Origin: Temnothorax longispinosus
Lineage: Eukaryota > Arthropoda > Insecta > Hymenoptera > Formicidae
Direction: 5' to 3'
DNA length: 64,000 bases
Assembly (NCBI RefSeq): GCF_030848805.1
Contig: NC_092358.1
Coordinates: 17,951,297-18,015,296 of the forward strand
Position numbers and translations under genes: made by a program. Each line of letters begins with the position of its first letter. Within the stretch, counting starts at the first letter, position 1. Below are positions 35,130 through 45,130 of this stretch, piece by piece. Under the pieces are notes generated by a model. It searched no databases. It was given only the letters and a program-made list of their open reading frames with translations, and was not told the DNA's origin.

Positions 35130-35575
35130 TTTGGAAAAAAAAAGTTAATTATCGCAAGTTGTTTACATCCAAAATTCAAGTTAAATTGGATAAATGGAGA
35201 AGAAAGGAAACGTGCTCAAAATTATTTAGAAGACCTATTAGGAATTCGTTCTACTGAGAATTTCCCAAATCTTACTGAAAAACTCGACGATTGTGATGAC
35301 TTTTTTGCCTTTAGCCAACAAACAAAAGAAGTCGAGACCGCACAAGAAGAATTATATCGATTCTTAAAATCGAATAATTGCAACATTGGCATGTTAAATG
35401 ATTACACTGCAATTTAGAAACTGTTTATTAAATATAATACGGCACTTCCGAGTAGTGCGTCTGATGAACGAATGTTCAGTGTCGGTGGCTCTGTAATATC
35501 GCCACAAAGAGGACATCTTCACGATGATATAATCGAATATCAAATCCTATTAAAAATTAATAAAAATTTTTATTA
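35130..35575 (+). pseudogene. hAT transposase C-terminal fragment
   Basis: Just right of the MITE the frame reads LIIASCLHPKFKLNWI, a hAT core string, and continues to a stop near 35417. After that stop the same frame gives the hAT dimerisation motif YNTALPSSASDERMFSVGG and ends at about 35574. The RNaseH-like N-terminal half, including both catalytic Asp regions, is missing. One in-frame TAG makes it a pseudogene. Confidence 0.75.
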
Positions 35576-36152
35576 AAATTATATTAAATATTAAAACTTA
35601 AAACATGATATTATATATTATATGGGTTCTATAAAGCACATATGCGCGATTTTCTATAGCAAAACAGTAAAAGTTACGTATTAATCGTATTATAACATTG
35701 TATAAATGCATAATAAATTTATCTGAGCATTTAAAGAGCATATAATTTATTTCTTTTTCTTATAAGATTATCATTAAGTTTTTGTCATATTTTGTACAAT
35801 TTTTATCATATTAAGTGTAGATTTAATACTTGTTAAATGAATAAATAGATATTAATTATAAAAATTAATAAAAATAAACAAGTTTTCATTCTAATAAGGA
35901 TGTGCCTTGCCATCCAATAATAAATCTTTTTGAGAAATAATAATTCACTCGATACTAAAATAGTAGTACACAATCATTGCAAGAAAGTAACTGAATAGTA
36001 ACTGAAAAGTAACGAGTTATTACTTTTGAGTTATTGTAACTGTAACATGTTATTTTTCATAGTCGGTAACTTGTAACTGTAACTAGTTACTTTTTTAGTG
36101 AAAAAACTGTAACTGTAACTAGTTATTTTTAAAAAGTAACTTTCCCAACTCT

Positions 36153-37078
36153 ATTCGTCCCATGTGTCGGAGAGATCGTCCAACACACTTTCGGGTATGT
36201 CTCCTCCAATTGTGCATTTTGTAGATGAGACCGAGCCTTAACATCGCGCGCGACGTTATGCACACGCGGTCGTAGTCGAACACGCCGTGAATGTCAAACC
36301 TCTGCGACACGCTGTGACGGGTTCTCAGACAATCAAACGTCAATACCTCTTCTATTCTCAGCGCCTGATCTCTTACTACGTAATTATCGCAGTACGCGAG
36401 AAAGTCCCTCACGTGCTGCCGATATTGCTTCTTGATCAAGGAGAAGGCGCGATCGCCGTCGGCGAATCCGCGGCAGATCGCGTACGCCGCCGTAAACCCG
36501 GAATTTGTTGGGCGTGCCATTTTGGCCGCCGAGCAGTACGCCTGCATGTAGGTGACCGAAGTAATCCCTCCCTGCGGGGAGACGCTAGCGTCGAAATAGC
36601 CGTAATCGGCGGTAAAGCCGACGCGATACTTATGTGTGGATCTGTACGTGAGTTTAATTCCACCCGCGGTAATGCTAACGAGAGAATTTTTGCGCCCGGT
36701 GCCGAACAGTTTAACGAGTAACGCGGTCTCAGGTTCGGTCGATCGGAAAACGTCGGCTCGGTGGATCTGCACGATGTCGACGTGCGGATGGTCGACATCG
36801 ACCATGCGCTCCACCATGCGTCTGGCGACATCTTTTGGGAGGCGCATGCCATGCTCGTACATGTATAGTCGCACGTACGACATGCCGCACGTGTTCGTCA
36901 GGTCGTGGCATTGTTCTAATCGTTCGGTCAACAATTTAGCAAACCTATCAAAATCTACGCACATGATGTTGTACGTCCGATCTACCTCGTTCGCGACGTA
37001 TTTAATGCCCGCTCGCGCCGTTTCCGTCCGCGTGGGAAGTAATCGTGCCGCGCGTACGACGACGCGCTGCATAAATGC
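36153..37078 (-). pseudogene. Unrecognised GC-rich gene, upstream part
   Basis: About 310 uninterrupted codons, rich in Arg, Ala, Val and Tyr, beginning close to ATG at 37070 (MQRVVVRAARLLPTR). Strings include YVRLYMYEHGMRLPKDVARR, YFDASVSPQGGITSVTYMQA and FLAYCDNYVVRDQALRIEEV. Codon use is GC-rich against AT-rich flanks, with no low-complexity sequence, so it looks like a real protein. It is truncated on the left by a hAT insertion, whose terminus supplies the last dozen codons of the apparent frame. On the right it abuts an LTR fragment. I recognise no domain. Candidates include a retroelement protein or an endogenous viral gene. Confidence 0.6.
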
Positions 37079-37173
37079 GGCCACCGTGCCTTGTCTCGCC
37101 CGGCGGGTGTTCAGCCGGGCGGCATCCGGCTAATGCTCGCCGGGAATGATGCGTTTCGGGGCGCATCGTTACA
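37079..37173 (-). mobile_element. First ~95 bp of a 3' LTR
   Basis: On the minus strand TGTAACGATGCGCC at 37173 starts an LTR matching the solo LTRs at 32553 and 53785. It is preceded by a purine tract AAATGAGGGGGAATGA, the expected polypurine primer site. Similarity stops near 37079, where the unrecognised gene begins, so the LTR is truncated. Confidence 0.7.
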
Positions 37174-37182
37174 TCATTCCCC

Positions 37183-37864
37183 CTCATTTGAGAGCGCGAA
37201 TTTGGCGCTTCAAGTCGGCCGGGCTCTTGGTTTGGCCGGTAGCTTGCGGATTTTTCGGACGGTTTCCTCGTGGTTGAACCGCACGTGCCATTTGTACTCT
37301 CTCGGTGATCTTCCACTTCCTGGTGACGTGGGCGGCATTATGGGGCACCAGGATAACGTGGCCCGGCTCCACCTGCACCGGGATTTTTGGTGGTAATCGT
37401 GAGCCTACGGGCCGGAGTGCCCGTACCTCCGCGGGTGGTGCGGCAGGCGGTGCGGCCGGTGGTGCGGTAAGCGGTACGGCCGGTGGTGCGACCGGCGGCG
37501 GAGTCGGCTTGGCGGCGGTCTTCTTTCGGGCCAGGTATTCCGCTGCTGTGATATGGCAAGGTGGTATTGGCGGTGGCGGGGTCGTCAGCTATTCCAGTTT
37601 TTTTTTCTGCTGGTGGTCCGACCTCTGGACCGCATATCCGATCGTCGGCACGTGTTTGCGTGTCGGCGGGGCGGCTGCGGGTCTCGAGACCTCGGCGGCG
37701 GACCTCGTGGCAAATGGCTTCGTCCACGTGGCTCCGAGATCCGGGTAGGCCGGGTCGTAGGCGACGGCCTCGGCGAGGAGCTCGTCGATTTCGGCGAGGA
37801 TATCGCTCTCGGTCGTTTTCTTATTTTCTTTAAGCACCTGTTTAATTCGCAATTTCAGTCGCAA
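37183..37864 (-). pseudogene. C-terminal part of the LTR-element ORF
   Basis: One frame runs from 37864 (LKLRIKQVLKENKKTTESDI) to a stop just before the polypurine tract at 37183, interrupted by a single TAG near 37589. It has a helical N-part, an Ala/Pro-rich linker (TPPPVAPPAVPLTAPPAA) and a basic tail (EPGHVILVPHNAAHVTRKWK, ending QIRALK). Being the last frame before the polypurine tract and LTR, it belongs to the element that carries this LTR. Its upstream part probably continues beyond the mariner palindrome at 42380-42778. Confidence 0.6.
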
Positions 37865-38844
37865 AAAAAAAATATATATATATATATATATACAGGGTGT
37901 CTGGTAATAATCGCCGGACCTCTTGTATGCAAGTAGAGTGAGTCAAACCGAGTAGAAAAGTCTTCTATCATTTTGCGAAATTCGCAATACTTATTGAGAA
38001 ATTAATTGAAAAAGATCGGCCAATCCACGCGCGTAGAAGCCGGCGCGGCCAGAAGAGACGCCCACACTCCCACCGTAACCCCCGTACAAGGCGCGCGGCG
38101 AAGCAGTGGAAGGGACGCTGCCGCTGGCTCGCGAGCGGCGCGTAAAACTCCTTGCACAATAGCTTTGTCGGCAACTTTATCGTTGTCGCTATCGCTATCG
38201 CTATCGCCTATTGTGCAAGGGGCTTAACGCTAAAGCTCCGCGTCGAATTATTATCTCTCTCTCGCGCGCGCGCACGAAATAAAAAATATTACGCTGTCAG
38301 AATAAAACGCCATTTACGGTCCGAGCTTGGATCTTACAATTAGTAGCCTAATAATAATATTTTTTGTGTATTACACATAATTTTTTCTCCAACAATTTAG
38401 TAGACTGCGCGCCGACTAAATTGTCTGCAGACTTGCAACACAACAGCTCCCGTTCTAGTAGTAAAATCCTCTCCCTCCCCGTAATTAAATTGATTTGATT
38501 TAACTATTACTACGTTTAAACGCGAGCGTTACTTCTGTAGTAACTTACGATAATGCCTTTTCGTAAACGGGATTTTGTAGTAACTTACGATAATTTACTT
38601 CGCGTAAACGTGTAGTATGTGACGCTAAGCATCTAAATAAATGTAAAGAATTTATTACGAAAAATTTTATGTAGTGCACAAGAAATATTATTAGGCTACT
38701 AATAATAAGATTCAAACTCGGGCCGTAAATGGCATTTTATTCTAATTTGATTATGCTGTCATTTCCTCGCCACCTTGCGGTATACAGCACGGCGCATTTT
38801 TTTTAAGTGGTATCCCCAGTAGGTCTAATCCACTCTCATAAAAT

Positions 38845-40512
38845 TTAATGTAACAATTGTTCGAAGTGCCTCCCTCGTTCTTGTAAACAAAGTTCGGCCC
38901 TTCGAGTAATGTTGCGCGTCGCGCGATACGCCATTTCTGGCGTGATGGTATTAAAAGCTGCGAGAATTGCTTCTCGCATTTCAGCTTCTGTACCATCACG
39001 CCTGTGCTCGACTATGGCTTTAATGTGTCCCCACACGAAATAATCGAGCACATTAAGATCTGGCGATCGCGGCGGCCAAATGATTGGGCCACCTCGACCC
39101 ACCCATCTGTCCGGATAATGCGCGTTTAAAAAATCGCGTACTTGTCGAGAGAAATGTGCAGGAGCTCCGTCATGCTGAAAAATAATTTCTCTTCTTGCAT
39201 GGAGAGGAATATCTTCGAGGAGAGCAGGCAACTCATTTTGAAGAAAATTTCTGTATATCTCTCCATTTAAACGGGGCGGTAGGAAGTAAGGACCAATCTA
39301 AAAATTGCCCCCAAAAAAAAAATGATTTTTAAAGCTGCGAAAGAAAATTCCTTAAATAATTTTAAATAGGTCTGATGATTAAAATTCAATATGAAGAATA
39401 GGGCAAGGAAAGCCGTAACGGGATGCTCGTGTTAAATTATTTTTAATCAACAAATATTTTTCCAACCACAGTAAACTGCGCGCCGACAAATCGTCAGACT
39501 TGAAACACAATTTTGGTTGGTGTAGTAAAATTCCCTTCCACCTCCTTAATTAAATCGTTACGATTTAATTTTTGATGCTAAGCATCTAAAAATTGTAAAG
39601 AAATTTAGTGGGAGAGAATTTTATTACACCAACCAAAATTGTGTTTCAACAAGTTTGACGATTTGTCGGCGCACAGTTTACTATAGTTGAAAAAATATTT
39701 GTTTATTAAAAATAATTTAACACGAACATCCTGTTACGGCTTTCCCCCTTGCCCTATTCTTCATAATAAAATTTTTTAACTTACTAAGTAAATTTACTAC
39801 TTACGATTCGGTCTGCTGTTATTCCCGCTCATACATTTATCGCCCAGCGATATTGAAATGCGCGTTCTCGAACGACGTGCGGATTTTCTTCTGCCCAATA
39901 CACGTAATTTCGTGTATTAAACACGCCGTTCGGGGTGAACGTAGCTTCATCCGTCCACAGAATACGGTCGGGGAAAAAATTATTCCGCCGACACTGCGCG
40001 AGAAATCCTGTACGTGTTTCGCTGATTATTAATATTTATTAAAAAATCACGCAAAAACATTAAATAAAAATACCTTCACAAAAATAGATGCGATGTTCTT
40101 GATCTCTCGGAAAGAGTTACTGTACTCCCTGATGATGATACGGATGCTGTCTGTTCCGACGTAAAACACTGTGCACTTTGTGTCGCGAGAAACCAAGCAG
40201 CCGAGACACATAGCGTACGCTGTATTTGGGGTGTTCTTCGAACACCTGCAGGATTCTTTCTTCATCGTTTACACGAATCTGCATCGGTGCACCAGCGTTT
40301 CGCCGATTTAAAACCACACTTCCCGTATCTCTGGCGCGTTGCACACACCTCGAAATTACTTTGTCATCGGGATGTCGACGCTCGGGAAATCGTTCCGCGT
40401 AAACACGAGCCGCGCCAACAGCGTTTTCTCCGGCTATTCCGTACGCGATAATCATATCGGTGTATTCTCTTGCAGTATATCCCGCCATTTCTTTACAATT
40501 TTTATAAGACAC
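38845..40512 (-). pseudogene. DD41D mariner-type transposase, interrupted
   Basis: Minus strand, in order: a helix-turn-helix N-terminus (40485-40117, MAGYTAREYTDMIIAYGIAG with RYVSRLLGFSRHKVHSVLR), the first catalytic Asp in ILWTDEATFTPNG (about 39960), then after a palindromic MITE the second Asp in IIFQHDGAPAHF and the third in SPDLNVLDYFVWG (39231-38845). Counting residues between the last two catalytic Asps gives 41. A frameshift after the HTH part and the MITE insertion at 39384-39775 inactivate it. Confidence 0.8.
39384..39775. mobile_element. ~390-bp palindromic MITE inside the mariner element
   Basis: Inverted arms begin ATGAAGAATAGGGCAAGG and contain GTAAACTGCGCGCCGACAAA. They meet near 39577, and the complete palindrome splits the transposase frame between its first and second catalytic Asp regions. 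The large right arm contains one half of this MITE, which fits the large palindrome having formed at the MITE centre. Confidence 0.65.
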
Positions 40513-40990
40513 ACAGATCTCGAACTCTCGGCACCTACTCTTGTGGAACGACGAGATCGAAAGAAAACCGCGACGATAACAAATGCTTTATTCGTTGCTA
40601 CGTTCATTTGTTTTAAACGCTGCTCATCAAGCATTTGTTACCGGGTTCAAAAATTAAATCGTAATGATTTAATTAAGGAGGTGGAAGGGAATTTTACTAC
40701 ACCAACCAAAATTGTGTTTCAAGTCTGACGATTTGTCGGCGCGCAGTTTACTGTGGTTGGAAAAATATTTGTTGATTAAAAATAATTTAACACGAGCATC
40801 CCGTTACGGCTTTCCTTGCCCTATTCTTCATATTGAATTTTAATCATCAGACCTATTTAAAATTATTTAAGGAATTTTCTTTCGCAGCTTTAAAAATCAT
40901 TTTTTTTTTGGGGGCAATTTTTAGATTGGTCCTTACTTCCTACCGCCCCGTTTAAATGGAGAGATATACAGAAATTTTCTTCAAAATGAG

Positions 40991-41377
40991 TTGCCTGCTC
41001 TCCTCGAAGATATTCCTCTCCATGCAAGAAGAGAAATTATTTTTCAGCATGACGGAGCTCCTGCACATTTCTCTCGACAAGTACGCGATTTTTTAAACGC
41101 GCATTATCCGGACAGATGGGTGGGTCGAGGTGGCCCAATCATTTGGCCGCCGCGATCGCCAGATCTTAATGTGCTCGATTATTTCGTGTGGGGACACATT
41201 AAAGCCATAGTCGAGCACAGGCGTGATGGTACAGAAGCTGAAATGCGAGAAGCAATTCTCGCAGCTTTTAATACCATCACGCCAGAAATGGCGTATCGCG
41301 CGACGCGCAACATTACTCGAAGGGCCGAACTTTGTTTACAAGAACGAGGGAGGCACTTCGAACAATTGTTACATTAA
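40991..41377 (+). pseudogene. Inverted copy of the mariner transposase C-terminal half
   Basis: Encodes 128 residues identical to those at 38845-39231 on the other strand, including QHDGAPAHF and SPDLNVLDYF. It lacks the N-terminal half, so it is a duplicated fragment. Confidence 0.9.
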
Positions 41378-42327
41378 ATTTTATGAGAGTGGATTAGACC
41401 TACTGGGGATACCACTTAAAAAAAATGCGCCGTGCTGTATACCGCAAGGTGGCGAGGAAATGACAGCATAATCAAATTAGAATAAAATGCCATTTACGGC
41501 CCGAGTTTGAATCTTATTATTAGTAGCCTAATAATATTTCTTGTGCACTACATAAAATTTTTCGTAATAAATTCTTTACATTTATTTAGATGCTTAGCGT
41601 CACATACTACACGTTTACGCGAAGTAAATTATCGTAAGTTACTACAAAATCCCGTTTACGAAAAGGCATTATCGTAAGTTACTACAGAAGTAACGCTCGC
41701 GTTTAAACGTAGTAATAGTTAAATCAAATCAATTTAATTACGGGGAGGGAGAGGATTTTACTACTAGAACGGGAGCTGTTGTGTTGCAAGTCTGCAGACA
41801 ATTTAGTCGGCGCGCAGTCTACTAAATTGTTGGAGAAAAAATTATGTGTAATACACAAAAAATATTATTATTAGGCTACTAATTGTAAGATCCAAGCTCG
41901 GACCGTAAATGGCGTTTTATTCTGACAGCGTAATATTTTTATTTCGTGCGCGCGCGCGCGAGAGAGAGATAATAATTCGACGCGGAGCTTTAGCGTTAAG
42001 CCCCTTGCACAATAGGCGATAGCGATAGCGATAGCGACAACGATAAAGTTGCCGACAAAGCTATTGTGCAAGGAGTTTTACGCGCCGCTCGCGAGCCAGC
42101 GGCAGCGTCCCTTCCACTGCTTCGCCGCGCGCCTTGTACGGGGGTTACGGTGGGAGTGTGGGCGTCTCTTCTGGCCGCGCCGGCTTCTACGCGCGTGGAT
42201 TGGCCGATCTTTTTCAATTAATTTCTCAATAAGTATTGCGAATTTCGCAAAATGATAGAAGACTTTTCTACTCGGTTTGACTCACTCTACTTGCATACAA
42301 GAGGTCCGGCGATTATTACCAGACACC

Positions 42328-42330
<3 letters not shown>

Positions 42331-42378
<48 letters not shown>
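42331..42378. repeat. (TA)n tract at the mariner palindrome edge
   Basis: About 24 TA units directly outside the right terminus. A shorter tract (about 37872-37892) borders the left terminus. Confidence 0.9.
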
Positions 42379-42379
<1 letters not shown>

Positions 42380-42382
<3 letters not shown>

Positions 42383-42633
42383 GAGCTGCAGCTGTTCAAC
42401 TTCTAGATTTTGTGAGTGTCGCTGCTGCTTCAGGTATTCAATTATTTGCACCGCTTTGTATAAACGCTCCTCCAGCTGTTTTTTTTTATCTCTATACTGC
42501 TGCTCCTCATTTTGCTGCTGCTGCTGCTGCTGTCCCCCATGATCAGATTGTATTTCCTTAATTATTGTGTCGATCGATGGTGATTCGGATACGTGTTGTA
42601 CGTCTGTTGTATGTGACTTATGTGAGCTCCCGG

Positions 42634-42680
<47 letters not shown>

Positions 42681-42778
42681 CGCTTACTCGGATGGAGTGG
42701 CTGCAGGTACTCTAAAAAGGTCATGGTCGTCAAGGTTCCGTTCATCACACGTGCCTCTGGTTCACGGTTATTCTCCAT
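42380..42778 (-). pseudogene. Q-rich coiled-coil N-terminal part of the LTR-element ORF
   Basis: Starts MENNREPEARVMNGTLT at 42778 and contains a polyglutamine run and a coiled coil (KQLEERLYKAVQIIEYLKQQ). It is broken by one (TA)n tract (about 42638-42674) and by the mariner palindrome at 42330. Removing the latter brings its helix next to the helical start at 37864 on the same strand, so the two pieces are probably one gag-like gene. No capsid or zinc-knuckle motif is visible. Confidence 0.5.
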
Positions 42779-42828
42779 TGCGACCGTCTTATGTAACAGA
42801 TTGTTAAGTACTAAATGTTAGTGTTACG

Positions 42829-44535
42829 TCAGGATGTGACCGTACGGAGGTGTGATGTTCCCCGGAGGTGTGGTGGTTGTTCGTTCTCACCATCGTCATC
42901 GTCATCCTCCGTCATCTCACTCACCGGGGTTAGTTGGCCATTTCGTTTCGTCGTTCGGATACAAATTTTTCCTTCCCTCTTCAGACTGCTGTGGGCTTTG
43001 AGTCCTTGACAAAAGTCCTCGTAGTCCACCGTGGTGGCATCGCTGTCATCTATATCGATCTACATTGCGTTTACTTGTACAATGTCAGATTGATCCGAAT
43101 TCGAAACTATCACAACGTCGTCGTCGTCGTGATTTCGTTGCCGTCTCCGTGGATTTATCACTCGTCTCTCGTCGTCGGACGATAAGAGCAATCTATCCAG
43201 GATATCTCTCCACACTCGATCGGAATCGTCTATGCCGTCGTTTTCTCTCCCACTCGCAACTTCAGGATCGGATGGATCGTTAATTTCCACCGTCTCGTCC
43301 CTGGTTCTCGATCTTTCTACGTTCGCCGGTCTACCGGGTGATCGTAGATCAATCAATAGAATCGGTGATCGTTGTCGCTCGATCGTACGATCGATTTGTT
43401 CGCGCACCGATTCGTCACCACTGTCACGTTCGTTCGTGTCGCTTTCCCGTTCGAATGGCGCATCACTTGCGTCTCTCGCACGGTTCGCTGGCGTACTGTC
43501 GGCTCGCTCCGCCTCTTCGTCGGCCGCTCGCTCATCGACATCCCCACCATCGTATTGGTCGCCGTCGTCGTCATCGATGTTCCACCACTCTTCGGGTCTT
43601 TCGTCCAACGCCTCCACCTCGTCATCGTCTTCTTCTTCCACCTCGTTGTCGTCGTTGGTGATGGCGCCTCGGTCAATGCCGTCGTATGACCTTCGAAGCT
43701 CCTCCTCCTCGTTATCTTCATCGATGTCGTCGACGTTTGCGTCGCCATGGTCGTCGTCTGACGGTGTTAGATCGTCATCGGTGTCGTCATCGTCCGAATA
43801 ATCATCGTAGTCGGACTCCCCGTCATTTCCGACTTGTCTCGGCTCTTTTGGGTATCGTTGAGGAATCAGCGCAGGTTTTATTGCGCTCAAATGATCCGTT
43901 TCGCCGTTGCTCGACTCGATCGGGGTAAATCCGTGTGACGCGTGTCGGGTGTGATTGATCACCTCCTCCGCACGGTTTACAATTCTGTGCCACGCGTGTT
44001 GTTGTTGGCTGCTATACGCACGAATTATTCTACCTAACTCTCTCATTACTCGTTCTACCGGGTTTGATTGCGCATTATACGGTGACATTCGCCTACCCGT
44101 GAACCTTTTTCCCGACTCATCTCCGCGTAGGGATGCAAAACAATGTGCGATCCTACCGTTATTTATTTGCATGCAGGTACTGATTAATTTTAACGCCTGA
44201 TGGTCGACGCTTATGCGCACGTGTCTCCCTAATAACAACGTATGCCATTTTGTGAAACTATCGCTCGCGCAATCAACCGTTCGTCGCGTTTCCTTCTCCG
44301 CGTTCGGTAGTAATTGACATAATCGCGTTCCCAACTCCGTTCGCGCCGCGTTTATGTATATTACATATTTCGCGTCCGGCCGAAACAAATAGAGGTCTGG
44401 TGCTTCGCGAAATGCTTGTTTGATTTCGTTGAACGCGTTTTGTCTTTCCGCCGTCCATTCGAAACTCTGGCCATTTTTCGGTAGTCGCCCCATCAGTTTT
44501 GTCATCCTCACCGTATCACACGGTATCGTATCCAT
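42829..44535 (-). pseudogene. Deleted gypsy pol with long acidic C-terminus
   Basis: Starts in the RT-RNaseH connection (FEWTAERQNAFNEIKQAF, then DLYLFRPDAKYVIYINA), jumps to RNaseH remnants (VRISVDHQALKLIS) and then to the end of the integrase core (MSPYNAQSNPVERVMRELGR, with the catalytic Glu position). The RT active-site box and the first two integrase acidic residues are absent. About 250 acidic residues follow. The frame is open for 491 codons across the deletion joints, stops at a TAG at about 43060 and then stays open to 42829. Confidence 0.75.
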
Positions 44536-44539
44536 TATT

Positions 44540-44743
44540 TCACTCGATTCGCGTAATTTGTTCGTAGAACGCCCGCGTCATTGCCGTGACTTGCGCTCCC
44601 GTGTCTATGAGCGCTTTCGTACTACATTTACCAAACCGCATTTTGATCATCGGCACGTCCGCCCGTTCGACCCGTTTTGCCTGCTCTTTCGCCATATCCT
44701 CGTCAAGCTCACGTACGATCTCGCGCGTTCGCATAATATTCAA
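44540..44743 (-). pseudogene. Gypsy-type aspartic protease fragment
   Basis: 67 codons with the active-site string [14 protein letters not shown] (DTGA), the signature of retroviral-type pepsin-like proteases that process gag-pol. It lies directly upstream of the pol remnant, as in Ty3/gypsy elements. The start is truncated and the frame ends after ITRIE, where RT would be expected. Confidence 0.8.
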
Positions 44744-45130
44744 CGGTTTTCCCGTCGTGGCTTCTCCTTCGCCCGATGTCTCATCGTTCGACTTGTTTCT
44801 CTACTACTTGCTCACTCGAGCTCGCGTCGTTTCGTTTGTCACGCGTGATTGCGCAACAAGTTTGCTCATCCGCGCCCTCTGTATGATCGTCTTCGCTCGA
44901 CTCGGAATTTTCGCTTCTGTCGTCCGTTTCATTTTTCTCACCGCGGTCATCGTTGTGACCCACGGCCGTTATCGCCGCCAACTTACGTCCACGTTCGTAC
45001 GCGTTTGTCGTTGGTTTCGCGTACGTTTGCCTACTTGCCCCGCGTTCGCGTTTCGCGTCGTTTTCGCGCTCGCGCGTATAACGCGTCACTTTAGGCTTGG
45101 CATCGTCGTCTCCGCTATCGGGTAATTCCA

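Larger units (their letters stand above)
33955..36152 (+). mobile_element. hAT element remnant inserted into the GC-rich gene
   Basis: An 8-bp duplication ATTCGTCC borders both sides (33947-33954 and 36153-36160), as expected for hAT. The right end reads AAAGTAACTTTCCCAACTCT, preceded by repeated TAACTGTAACTAGTTAC strings, a known style of hAT terminus. The matching left terminal repeat is missing, so the left end was probably altered after insertion. It contains a tRNA-like block, a (TA)n tract, a nested MITE and the C-terminal part of a hAT transposase on the plus strand. Confidence 0.75.
37893..42330. mobile_element. 4.4-kb palindromic Tc1/mariner-type element
   Basis: Left arm 37893-39574 and right arm 40648-42330 are near-identical inverted copies of about 1.68 kb around a 1.07-kb spacer. 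Both ends read CAGGGTGTCTGGTAATAATC and abut (TA)n tracts, consistent with the TA target of Tc1/mariner elements. The arms carry the C-terminal part of a transposase gene, smaller hairpins (for example TTGCACAATAG and complement near 38152-38220) and TE-derived repeats. The spacer carries the transposase N-terminal part. Confidence 0.85.

Noticed and set aside
43232..43801. Plus-strand Ser-rich 189-codon protein
   Set aside because: It is the antisense of the acidic (GAC/GAT-rich) C-terminus of the gypsy pol remnant.
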